Shown here piece by piece: positions 10,429 to 19,988 of a stretch of 64,000 nt of DNA (position 1 is the stretch's first letter; every line of letters starts with the position of its first letter). The DNA is from Epiperipatus broadwayi (taxonomy: Eukaryota > Onychophora > Udeonychophora > Euonychophora > Peripatidae), in the NCBI GenBank assembly GCA_028023455.1, contig JAQFVV010012400.1, positions 17,727,490-17,791,489 on the forward strand, given 5' to 3'. A program made the translations under genes and the position numbers. Under the pieces are notes generated by a model. It was not told the origin of the DNA. It ran no database searches and saw nothing but the letters and a program-made list of their open reading frames with translations.

Positions 10429-13321
10429 TTCTACATCAAGAGTTCCCAAACTTTTCTCGGCAGCAGACCCATTTACCAAAAACTTTTAAAAACGTCGACC
10501 TCCCCATATCATTTACTTTACTTATTCAAATCAATAAATTTATACAATATTCGATATTAAATAGTTCACTAGATGTCAAACTTTTCATTTTAATCACTTG
10601 TAATTAGTGACTGAAAAGATAAAAGGACTACAAATATGGCATTATCTTGTGCAACATTTAATTTCGAAATCTGCACTAAAGAAATTAAAGCAAAAAAAAT
10701 ACGAGCAGATTTTTTTTTTAATTTTTGACATTCATGATAAATATATAGATTCAAAATAAGTACAAATATTGAAATCACTTTATTAAACATAAAAGTGAAA
10801 TGAAAAAAATCAACATATTCAGATTTAAACATCAACAAAATTACAACAACGAAAGATTTTAATCAGAATTATAAAAATAAGATTACCAAATAAATTAACA
10901 TGGAAAACTGAATTTAATTAGATGGGTGCACATTTATCTATTTCTGGTTTTAAATTAGTAAGTTGCATTCTCAAATTTCCACATTCAGTGATATACAAAC
11001 GATATCTGTTCTGAAACCGGCTTAAAGCTACACTGAAGCCTCTCTCTACCAGATATGACAATGGAAATGCCAGCAAATATTTTTGTACAACAGGATACAG
11101 AAGTGAAATATCTTGTTGCAGCCAAAATTTTTGATAACCCTGTTCGAATTGTACTTTAAGATCCTCATTCATGCTGATGGTTATCAGATCATCTTGCAAA
11201 ATTATATTTGATTCTGCACTAGTAGTATATGGGTTTATTATCCAATATGGTATTTCCTATAATAGTTTTGAAATCTAAATGAAGAGCTTCCAAGTGGTTG
11301 ATATATAGCAAGATATTTTCTTCTTAAATTGTGCCTATCTTAAATAAGTTGGGGAACTGGGAAAGCTTAGAACTTGTAATATTTTGCTTAAAAACATTAA
11401 TTTGGTAACAAAAACTAATATCACTGATTTTGCTTTGATGATATTCAAATTGCCTCCTTGCAATTGTAAATCAATATCATTAAATTTGCCATAAGTCAGT
11501 TAAATAAGCAATATCTGTTTTACTCTTAAGTAAATTTCCTTTCAAACTGTAATCCTCATCTTCCAAAAACTCTAAAACAGATTGAAAAAGTTTAAAAAAT
11601 CTCACCAAACAAACTTTTTGAAAGCCAGTGGACTTCAATATGGAGAGCCAATCTTTATCACTTTCCTAGCATAATCAAGTGAATAGTTTAATGTTCAAAG
11701 CATTATTTCGAATTTTGTTCACAGCTGTTATAACAAACTGAAGCAATTGATGCAATTTGTCACTGAGGTTCTTGGCTATTAAATGTTATTTATGGATTAT
11801 ACAGTAAACTGCAAGCCCTTCAGATATATATTGTTTTAGGTAATTTATGAATCTGTGATAATTATCAACCATAGCTGGTGCTCCACTGTCACAACAGATG
11901 TATTTGTCAATGGAATCACTATTTTTTCCGAAAAATAGGTTCATTAAATTAGAAATTGATTCATCTCTGGTGTCGGTTTCTAAAGTTCTAGCAAAAAGTA
12001 GCTCTTCATGTACTTCCTTATCTTGAATAAAGTGAACGTATGCCAGCAACAAAGCTTCATTACTGAATGATGTTGACTTGTTCAATTGTAAGGGAAAACA
12101 TTTTTCCAAATAACTACACAAACAGTTTTTCATGTGACTTATTTTGTTGGTATAAGTTTGAATTATGTTATTGCTCAAAAGAATCCATTCTATATCATCT
12201 TGTGCAGGCTTGTTGAGTACAGTGCTCAATACCTCCATGATAGCTGATAGAATCAGTTTCTCTCCTATGGTGTGTAGCACCAGACTTAGTGATGAGTAAG
12301 GATATGTTTTTTTACAATGCCCTTAATCTATCATCATTTTGCTTCGATGATGAAACAAACATATTGTCTATTATAGTTCTCTTCGGAATTTTATCTTTAA
12401 ATGGTTTAAAGTATGACAAATCTTTTTCTTATTTGTCAGGATGAATTCTGTTCAAGTGATCAGCTAGTTTTGATGGTTTCATAGCATTATTGTTAATGAC
12501 TTTTTCATATATGAGTCACATTGGTAAATGTTTGTTTAATGGGACAAATCCTAGCTTCAAATAGTCCAAGCTGTACTATCTGCATTTCTTTTTTGGTTCA
12601 GTCATATTATTATCATAAGAAATAAAAACTTTTATTAACAAGCAATTTCATCAGCCCCTGTGATAAAAAAAACAACAACAATAAATATGTACTTACTTGA
12701 AACAGAAGATTTTTGTTCAAACTCTGATAAATAAACTGTATCCTCTGATTTTCTTTTTCATAGTACTGCTTCTCAATAAATAATTATATTCAAAGTTCAA
12801 ATCAATAAATAATTATATTCAAAGTTCAAATCATAAATAAGTAAATGTCACATCAAATGGACCAATGTATAGTCTTTTATGAAAGCATGATTGTATAAGG
12901 CTGATAGATTCTGCTAATATCGAATATAGTCTCATCCCACCGCAAGCAAATGCGGACATGCAATGGTTTTTCATGTCTGCACTTGCTTTGATACATTCAA
13001 TAAGACAATGCACCAACATGTTTGTGCTACATGCATTTTCATGCACTCTTACATGTGACACTTTTAATGACACATTTTACCTTTTTTGTTCATATGTTTG
13101 GAATGTAATGTGTTTTTATCAATTTTTTTTAATTATTATTTTACTTCTTAATTACAGAATCATAGATATTTTGAAGTAATAAACAAATAGCAATAGTAAG
13201 AGGATCTATTTTTGCTGTTGTCAACCCTCAAAATGTTTTTATTGGAACTATTCAACCCCTAGAAAGTTCAAATCAACCCAAGGGGGCAATATTGATCACT
13301 TTGAGTACCCTTGTTCTACAT
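10429..13321 (-). mobile_element. hAT DNA transposon (ZBED5/SCAND3-like), full-length but decayed, with 8-bp TSD
   Basis: The element spans 10437-13313. Its left end is CAAGAGTTCCCAAACTTT and its right end, read inward on the minus strand, is CAAGGGTACTCAAAG, the usual short imperfect hAT terminal repeat. TTCTACAT occurs immediately outside both ends (10429-10436 and 13314-13321), an exact 8-bp duplication, which is diagnostic for hAT. The interior holds a broken transposase on the minus strand: BED-finger part near 12430-12600, core 11786-12280 and dimerisation part 10918-11199. The intact TSD means both ends were never rearranged after insertion, although the gene is dead. Confidence 0.92.
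10918..12600 (-). pseudogene. hAT transposase pseudogene, ZBED5-like
   Basis: Read from the 3' side of the window, about 12595-12430 encodes a start-proximal Y-L-K-L-G-F-V segment and then M-K-P-S-K-L-A-D-H-L-N-R-I-H-P-D-K, the BED-finger pattern of ZBED5-type proteins. The open part 12280-11786 contains L-L-A-Y-V-H-F-I, E-E-L-L-F-A-R-T-L-E-T-D-T-R and C-C-D-S-G-A-P-A-M, the last matching the D-G-A-P-A-M catalytic region with D-G changed to D-S. The frame 11199-10918 holds F-W-L-Q near its start, then the C-terminal hAT dimerisation block (Y-L-V-E-R-G-F-S and N-R-Y-R-L). Between these, 11200-11780 is interrupted by stops. The transposase would bind the terminal repeats and cut and paste the element; this copy cannot. 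The family name rests on remembered motif order. Confidence 0.85.
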
Positions 13322-14422
13322 CATAGACTTCCAATCTTCTTTTTGTATTGACCCACATATAGGAAATATTTTTTTCAATTGTTTCCCTTAAGTTCAACTA
13401 TAAAATTCATATATTCAGTCATATATGATTATTGCATTGATGGAGTAAGATGCAAGTACCAATAGAAATCCAAAAAAAATGCCTACTATGCATAAGATAT
13501 AGACAGATAATTCTTTAAATTATTAAATCAGTTAATGAATTTCCAATTGTGAATGGTATTATTCTCATTTAAAAATCATCCAAAAATTCTCAAAAAAGTA
13601 TAGTAAATTTCAAGTATCCCCAATTGACTCTTTAAATTCCACTGATCCCCAATTGACCCTTTAAGTTCCACTGATCCCTTTCAAAATTTAATTGACTATA
13701 GAAGAGCTGTATCAATGACATTGAGAATTTCTATTTATGCACATAAGTGCATTACAAAATATATATACAGAATCAAAAATGAGTTTGAATCAGTAAGAAG
13801 CATTATTTTGGAGACATCATATATGCAGCAAGTTGAAAACTTTGACTGAAAGTATAGCTTATTAAGATTTTAAAATTGTTGGACTTTAGCAATAGAAATA
13901 CAAATCTAAAATAAAAACAGGTGAAAAATAACTTGTTTGATTTCACAAATTGAGATTTTATTAAACAGTAGGACATTAAAATGTCACAGAAATCAGTTCA
14001 TCTTAAAAATGGTCAGTAAAAAAAGGTTTTGGAAGAATAAAAAAGAAAACTTAATAAGTTGATTGGCACAAGAACAAATGTAATTGATAGATTGGTTACT
14101 GTTATGAAACATCAGGAGAAATCCTAATCTTGCCCACAACAATCTTTTATTGATAATTTTAGGTCCGAATACAAATAGCATAGTTATTTCAGAAGTATAT
14201 TCTAAAGATTTTAATATTTACTTTGAAACCTGATAGTATTATCGATCAATATTATTAGCTATTAAATACATTATTACTAACATTTATTTAGAATTATAAT
14301 AAAATTCTTCATTTTAATTTTTTAAATGTTATATTGACATTTAAAGGCATAATATTCTGACTAAATATATCAAATAACATTTTCTTAATTTATTACAAAG
14401 ATTTGATAAATGTGAACAAAAG
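13322..14422. repeat. Spacer with a 29-bp tandem duplication near 13618-13676
   Basis: CCCCAATTGA(C)...TTCCACTGAT occurs twice in tandem at about 13618-13676. No gene is seen in the rest of the stretch. Confidence 0.6.
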
Positions 14423-14545
14423 AAACCAACCATGTTGGTAGCCGAGAGGTCAGCGCAGCTGCCTTGCAAGCAGTTGCTAGCAGACAGCTGTTGTGGGTTC
14501 GCTTCTTGGCCGATGCTTTGACATATGAAAAAAAAAACCAACCAT
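14423..14545 (+). mobile_element. tRNA-derived SINE with exact 11-bp TSD
   Basis: The ~100-bp element (about 14434-14534) starts GTTGGTAGCCGAGAGGTC (A box), carries GGGTTCGCTTCTTGG (B box) and ends GACATATG plus an A-run. AAACCAACCAT flanks it at 14423-14433 and 14535-14545. The layout and tail are the same as the minus-strand copy at 1494-1585, so this is a family. RNA polymerase III boxes look intact. The exact TSD suggests a fairly recent insertion. Confidence 0.85.
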
Positions 14546-14989
14546 ATAATCTCTTCTTTAATATTAAATAACTTCACTGGAATAACTTAAAATAATGATT
14601 ACTAAATTTGTAGCAATAATAAGAATAATAAAATGAAAAGCCTGATAAATACTCTACATTATAAATAGATCATTCTGATTTTAACTTATAGATTTTAAAT
14701 ATTTCCATAAACTTCCAAACAAAACTATACTTGTAGTATTGTTATAATACATAGATGTATAAATTATAAATAATGGTTTTCAATTTTTATGTCAATAGTT
14801 TTTGGAATTGTTTACAGATAGCTTACTGAACCAGAGATATATGTAGGTTTGATGGCAAAAATTTTAATTTGAATCGATTGCAAAAACAAAATCTTGTTGG
14901 ATTTTCAATTTACAGCATGCTAATTATTGTGTTATTTTTGCCAGTTCAAAAGATAATGTACAGAAGAAACCTAATGTGCTTGAATGCAT

Positions 14990-15790
14990 CATCTTGTAAA
15001 TATTTTGGTTTAATGATTAATGTTCAGAAAGTTCTCTATCATCAATAGAAGAAAAATCCTCATTTTTTGGTTTGGATGGCTATCAATTTGAGAATAATAA
15101 ACCAATTTTAAAATTTTAGTAGTTTTATAAGATAGGTTTAGATGTTGAGGTGCAATATAGACTTCAATATGCTACTTCTATTTTAAACAATTTAAAAGAC
15201 AGCATATTTTATCACATTAAAATAATTACTGCAAGAACTATTATTTTACCCAATTTATTGTATAAAAATGAATCTTGAGAACATAAAAGTATTAGAAAAG
15301 TTTCATTTAAGGTTGCTTCAAAAAAAATTTAAAAATTAATAGCAAGATTATAAAACCAACTTATATGTTTTTAAAATTGCTGGATAAGATACTATATAGT
15401 CTACCATTGTGAAATCACATTTTTGTTGGATTGAATATGTAAAATGGATGAATGATACAAGACTTCCTAAAATGGTATTTTATGGTAAACGGATAATGAT
15501 TTCATAAGATAGATTCTATTTATGTTATAAGTATTACCTCACAGAAATGTTAAAGAGGCACAATGCTGATCATTTTATTTGGAAAGGTATGAGGAAAACA
15601 GAATACATTTGTGAGCTATAATTAGACATGGTATTGATTTTAAAAAGAAGGGTTTTTTGCAAAAGAAATTAAAGGAAGACATCATAAAACATCAAATGAA
15701 CAGAAAAATGGATCAGCATGTTCTATATGTGGACATATTTGTAGTTTACAGACTGATTTGCATTGCATTACAAAACTCATCTTAAACAGG
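14990..15790 (+). pseudogene. Degenerate 3' half of a LINE reverse-transcriptase ORF
   Basis: Pieces of the C-terminal region of a LINE ORF can be read in shifting plus-strand frames. These are L-L-Y-K-N-E-S near 15,255 (the L-L-Y-G-S-E-S position), then K-M-D-E/M-N-D-T-R-L-P-K-M-V near 15,445, and finally A-C-S-I-C-G-H-I-C-S near 15,720, the terminal zinc-knuckle motif. The order and spacing match the tail of the same LINE type whose last codons are at 13-87. Many frameshifts and stops are present. The polymerase core (palm motifs) is not visible upstream, so this is a 5'-truncated old copy. It joins directly to an HHR-bearing repeat at about 15,783. Confidence 0.6.
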
Positions 15791-15957
15791 CAAAATTCTC
15801 CATACAATGTTGCCACTCAGTGCAAACCAGAGTAATCAATAGATGCCAGAAGGCTTATGTATAAAATCTCTATCTAGTGCCTACTCATCCAATATCCCCA
15901 GACTAGTGTCTGGCTTGTGGCCTTCGTCAGCGAGGAGCCTTGGATCTGAGAGCATAA
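15783..15957 (-). mobile_element. PLE/HHR-type repeat fragment
   Basis: Contains the AGAGTAATCAATAGATGCC/AGAAGGCTT body shared with 9664-9740, followed by CCCCAGACTAGTGTCTGG...CGTCAGCGAGGAG. This parallels the CCCCAGACCGG...CTTCAGTGAGGAG block of the 29-31 kb array. The hammerhead relic inside it is listed separately. Confidence 0.6.
15895..15942 (-). ncRNA. Hammerhead relic, stem III ACTAGT
   Basis: On the minus strand CTGACGA (plus-strand 15924-15930) is followed by stem II GGC/GCC and GACACTAGTC. The third base of the GAA core is C instead of A, and stem III is the palindrome ACTAGT. One core change probably kills cleavage. Confidence 0.5.
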
Positions 15958-17186
15958 AACTCATCTTTAGATGATTTTTTTGCCTTGGTTTTCTTTTTTC
16001 TGGAATTGAAATGGTCATAGTTATTTAGGAGTTTATTATTTACTTTTTACTTTAATTCACGTTTGAGCATTTTCAAAATATTTACTTTTTGAAAACAATT
16101 TGTAAGTTCCAGCATTAATTCATTTAAATAAAGTCTTTCTAAGAAATTCCGACTGCTGGCATTAAATTTCTTAATAGCTTCTCCCGTCTTATTTTATATG
16201 AATTCATATATTACATTCCACTAATTGATTAACATTTTCTATCTTGTTCCAATTAAACTCATGAAATGTTATCTTGATATAGATTCGTTTTGTTTGTTAA
16301 GTCCAGCTGCTATATTTTAATGTTTTCATGACCATTTTCTTGTAAGATTTTTTCTCACCAAACAAATATATTTATATATTCCTTCATCTCAATTTATCTC
16401 CACATTGGGAAATGGTTTTCGAAATTTTCTTTTTTATGTTGTTACAAAATAATGATACAGATATACTCCGCTTACTAATCCAGCTAAGATAAGCCTTTAA
16501 ATATATATGTAGACTACCTCTGTATAGAAGCATTCTAATCACTCAGTAAAATGATTACAAATATATAAAATTTTGTATTATTACCGATAATGAAATTAAT
16601 TCTATTAAATGAATATCTAAAAACTGCTTCATTTTATGCTGAAATAAGCACGTAAATGATATAAAACACTTTTCATTTATGTTTCCGTTTACATTAAATT
16701 GTTTTTACATTAGCGCATGTCCGTTGTATGGAAACTAATTGTGTTCATAGGCATTTTACCCGGAGGATATTTAAGATCATTAACACTTATAATTTTTAAT
16801 ACCTGTTTATTTCTATAGAACATTAAGAAAATTTCTAAAATAGGCCATCATTTGAAAGAATAGTTTTGATATAATTGATAATAATAGAAAAGAAGGCAGG
16901 AACTGAGATTTACTGTTGTCAATTTTTTTTTTTTTTTTGTGATTTATAAACTCGTCTTTAATTAATATGTAAATAGTCAGTGTTTACAACATTATTCTTT
17001 AAAGTTGATATAATAATATACCTAATTAACTGATGATAAATATTGTATATGTATATGCGAGCGCATATATTCTTGGCTCAAGGCAGATTGAGTAACTAGG
17101 CAACAAAATGCAGCAACTAAACTATAACTTTTGTTCATTGTCGGTAATTCTTTGCTACCATTTGCGATCCTCTCACTATACTTTAT
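15958..17186. other. AT-rich spacer, no gene seen
   Basis: No coding, RNA or repeat structure is recognised apart from a T-run near 16924-16939. Confidence 0.5.
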
Positions 17187-17305
17187 TCTAATATTTTAAA
17201 ATTTAGCTACCTAATATACAGACTTTCAAGCATCTTTCAACTATCCACACTATCTCATATCAGTGATACACATGATCACACACATGTAGAAAAAGATCAA
17301 TAATC

Positions 17306-17349
17306 ACCAATATACGTATTTCGTGCTGAACCAACACTCATAAGTTGGT
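17306..17349 (-). ncRNA. Hammerhead motif with one core change
   Basis: Minus strand: stem I ACCAA/TTGGT, core CTTATGA (consensus CTGATGA, so G5 is lost), stem II GTGTT/AGCAC around GGTTC, GAAA, and a perfect palindromic stem III ATACGTAT followed by A. Everything except the G5 position fits. Confidence 0.55.
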
Positions 17350-17760
17350 CCAGATTATCATCTCTCATGCATATATATGTATAATCAATGCTCAGTTTAT
17401 ATTAAGATAACAAATCTTCATACTTTAATGGGCTGGCTTTAATCTACTCAAACCTCCAACTCTTCAGCCATCCATACCATTGAAAATCTAATAATGGAAA
17501 GCCCAAATCCCATGCTGATATCAATGTTGTCGTCACTCTGACTCCTTGTACAGGACCGTATCCATTTAAATACATAGAACAGGGATGGGTAGGATGCAGG
17601 CGTAATGTGTAATATTTGAAAAACAGGCACTCTTCATATACCTGTAGTCTAATTGTAAATACAAGGAATTTGAACTCAGACTTTCAATCACCTTTCAGCT
17701 ATCTACACTATCTCATATGACTGATACACATGATCACACACATGTAGAAAAGAAAATCAT

Positions 17761-17806
17761 CACCAATATATGTATTTTGTGCTGAACCAGCACTCATCAG
17801 GTGGTA
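17761..17806 (-). ncRNA. Hammerhead relic
   Basis: Minus strand: CTGATGA is intact and stem II GTGCT/AGCAC around GGTTC is perfect, but GAAA has become AAAA (G12 lost). Stem III region is ATACATAT. Flanking CACC/GGTG can form stem I. Confidence 0.5.
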
Positions 17807-17989
17807 CCGATTATCATCTTTCACGCACATATACAAATCATCTTTCACACACATATATAATCAGTGCTCAATTTATATTAAGATAGCAAATCTTCATACT
17901 TTAATGCACAGGCTCCAATCTACTCAAATTTCCAACTCTTCAACCATCTTAATAAAAACTATCTTAACATAAACTGAGCACATTATATA

Positions 17990-18003
17990 TATATATGTAT
18001 ATA

Positions 18004-18051
<48 letters not shown>
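17990..18051. repeat. Compound microsatellite (TA)n(TG)n(GA)n
   Basis: Continuous TATATA..., then GTGTGT..., then GAGAGA... ending ATGAAAATC just before the plus-strand hammerhead. Confidence 0.9.
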
Positions 18052-18053
<2 letters not shown>

Positions 18054-18061
18054 AAATCTGG

Positions 18062-18105
18062 ACCAACTGATGAGTGCTGGTTCAGCATGAGATACATATA
18101 TTGAT
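18062..18105 (+). ncRNA. Hammerhead relic
   Basis: Stem I ACCAA, CTGATGA at 18067-18073, stem II GTGCT/AGCAT around GGTTC. The GAAA box is GAGA, and stem III is ATACATAT. One core substitution separates it from consensus. Confidence 0.5.
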
Positions 18106-18384
18106 GATTATTGATCTTTTCTACATGTGTGTGATCATGTATATCAGTGATATGAGATAGTGTGGATAGTTGAAAGATGCTTGAAAACCTGAGTTCAAAT
18201 CCCCTGTATTTGTAATTAGGCTACAGGTATATGAAGGTTGCCTGTTTTTCAATACTATCTAATATTTGTATTTTTATATTGGACTATTTCCATCATCTAA
18301 TATGTGTGTTGAATGTCTTTAGAAAAGTTTAATTTTAGTTAAATATTCCGAATGCATTCAACTGTTACTAATATCACAGCAACA

Positions 18385-18545
18385 GGTTAGTATATGCACA
18401 TTTCAAGAGGTATTTTCTCCCCTCTTCTTCAGGTGTGTTCTGGCCTGACCAGTGACAATACTAGCATGGGATTCGAACCTGGGTCCTTAGATTCTTGATT
18501 ATTGAATTTTTAGGTAACACTCTAACCAACTGAGCCATCCTGCCA
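18385..18545 (-). mobile_element. tRNA-derived SINE, different family, with PLE-like tail
   Basis: Minus strand: GGATGGCTCAGTTGGTTAGA is a near-perfect tRNA A-box head and GGTTCGAATCC is a perfect B box, but an expanded, non-cloverleaf middle separates them, so it is not a functional tRNA. After the head comes a non-tRNA body with CACTGGTCAGGCCAG. It then contains CTGAAGA, AGAGG/CCTCT and GAAATGTGCAT, which has the order of a hammerhead core. A Pol III promoter is plausible. Confidence 0.7.
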
Positions 18546-18603
18546 AAGGCAACAGTATGTAGTAATTTCATATACTTATCTATGAGGTTCTTCCCGATAT
18601 CTC

Positions 18604-19277
18604 CACTTTTTCCTCAGAGCAAAGTTGATTAGTGGTTTTCATACATTATGTATAGTCACACTAGGTTGACTTATAGGATTTTTTGCCATCATCATGTGAG
18701 CAGTAACACAAAACATGGAGTTATACTATCACTCTGGAATAGAGCAAAAGAAGTTTGTTCAGAAATTGGTGATTTGGAAAAAGAAAAGATCTATATAGAA
18801 CAAACTCTTAGGAAAATGGTTATTCACCAGTTGTTATTAAGAAAACATTAAATAGACAACAAAAAGAACCATCATGAGAAAAGACAATTATTGGTACTGT
18901 AGTGTACCCATACATTTCAAAAATAGCAGACAAATAATGCTGAAAAGAAAAAACTGCATCTATGAAATACCATGTGAATGTGGAAGAATGTATATTGGTG
19001 AGACCAGCCACCCCATTCAAAAGTTCTTGCAAGAACATAAACTGATGATTAGAAGAGAGAAAACAGATGTGTTTAAGGTAGCAGACCATGTATGGACCAA
19101 TGAACATACGTTCCATTGGAAAAATACAAAAATATTGGATAAAGAAGAAAAGGTACAAAGAAAAAAATTTTAAAAAGCTGGTCACATGACAATGGCAAAA
19201 AATCCCATAAGCCAACCTAGTGTGACTATACATAATGTATGGAAAACCCTAATCAACTTTGCTCTGAGGAAAAAGTG
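18604..19277 (+). mobile_element. Small Penelope-like element with 100-bp inverted ends
   Basis: Ends 18604-18703 and 19178-19277 are reverse complements of exactly equal length (CACTTTTTCCTCAGAGC...). Between them lies the C-terminal coding region of a PLE. A 5'-truncated PLE flanked by inverted partial termini is a known product of PLE insertion. Confidence 0.8.
18700..19173 (+). pseudogene. PLE C-terminus: end of RT plus GIY-YIG endonuclease
   Basis: The first part (to about 18850) reads S-L-W-N-R-A-K-E-V-C and E-K-I-Y-I-E-Q-T-L-R, the linker between reverse transcriptase and endonuclease in PLEs. After a frameshift near 18815 and stops near 18850-18880, the frame to 19173 reads N-C-I-Y-E-I-P-C-E-C-G, then M-Y-I-G-E-T (the 'YIG' half), L-Q-E-H-K and N-E-H-T-F-H-W, the usual PLE GIY-YIG order including the CxC zinc-like pair. 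The arginine expected after I-Q is changed to K-F. The endonuclease nicks DNA at the insertion site for target-primed reverse transcription. This copy is truncated and frameshifted, so dead. The reverse-transcriptase palm is absent. Confidence 0.85.
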
Positions 19278-19397
19278 AATAATGAGTTCGAGATAAATAA
19301 TTCCTAGTCTCACATTATTTTTCTTGTATATTCTGCTACTTCTGCTTAGATTGCCAAAGTTATCATTACAATATATATAAAAAAGACATATTTTGCA

Positions 19398-19500
19398 GAT
19401 TCATCCATGTTAAAAATTTTAATATTTATATACCGACATTTCAACTTGATCACACAAGTCATCTATATATATAAATTTTAATATTCTCATGGATGAATGA
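19398..19500. repeat. Palindromic repeat with hammerhead-like centre
   Basis: ATTCATCCATG...TTTTAATATTTAT on the left is mirrored by ATAAATTTTAATATT...CATGGATGAAT on the right (about 19398-19498). On the minus strand the centre reads GATGA, stem CTTG/CAAG, TTGAAATGTCGG. This is the general order of a hammerhead core but lacks the leading CT. Confidence 0.5.
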
Positions 19501-19982
19501 TAAATTCATAGTATTTTTGAGAGCTTCCATGTAATAAAAATATAATAGCTAAATAACTGACATTTTAGTACAATAACAAGTACTTTCCTCACAGCTTCTT
19601 CTTTCTCAAATCATACGAATGTGTGTGATGAGATTTAAAATCGTTACTTCTTTTCTTTGTTATTTTTTCCTCATTCTCAAACTCTATTGGTTGAGAAGTT
19701 TAAAAAATATTTTATCATCCAATAGCTTTTTCCAAATATTGTTAATTTTCTTTAATTCACACTTTTCATTTATGCTGTTAAGCCTTTTAAAAAATTCTAT
19801 AGCTCTCCTTAGCAATCTCTGGTCATACTGTTCATTTTTTGCCAGAATAAGTGTTTATTAGAATTGATGACATGTATAGTTAATTTATGTAAGTAGATGG
19901 TTTATGAATTCGATTTTTCTCTAACTGCCAAAATCTGTTCTTCCTTTCTTATGTTGATTTTACAATTGGTCTATATATATAT
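19501..19982. other. Spacer with an unassigned minus-strand frame
   Basis: Minus strand about 19853-19690 is open for ~55 codons with balanced amino-acid use (N-E-Q-Y-D-Q-R-L-L-R-R-A-I-E-F-F-K-R). It could be a transposon relic. I cannot assign it. Confidence 0.3.
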
Positions 19983-19988
19983 ATATAT

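Larger units (their letters stand above)
17187..18267. mobile_element. Composite of inverted HHR repeats (two minus copies, one plus copy)
   Basis: A unit that includes ATCTCATATCA-type, CACATGATCACACACATG, the HHR block and CAGCACTCAT...GTTGG occurs in minus orientation at about 17218-17450 and 17670-17950. It then occurs in plus orientation at about 18040-18215. The stretch 17620-17668 is also the inverse of about 18195-18255 (CTACAGGTATATGAAGG...CTGTTTTTCAA). TCTAATATTT at 17187-17196 and 18258-18267 may be a target-site duplication, but a 10-mer this AT-rich could be chance. No protein is encoded. Confidence 0.65.

Noticed and set aside
14434-14534. tRNA gene
   Set aside because: Cloverleaf does not close, poly-A tail and TSDs are present; it is a SINE.
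17187-18267. TCTAATATTT as a firm TSD for the HHR cluster
   Set aside because: A 10-mer made almost only of A and T is likely to recur by chance here; kept only as a possibility.
18480-18545. Functional tRNA gene on the minus strand
   Set aside because: A and B boxes are good but the anticodon arm region is expanded and the acceptor stem does not close; it is a SINE head.
18820-19233. 137-codon minus-strand frame
   Set aside because: Antisense to the GIY-YIG coding remnant and running into the inverted ends.
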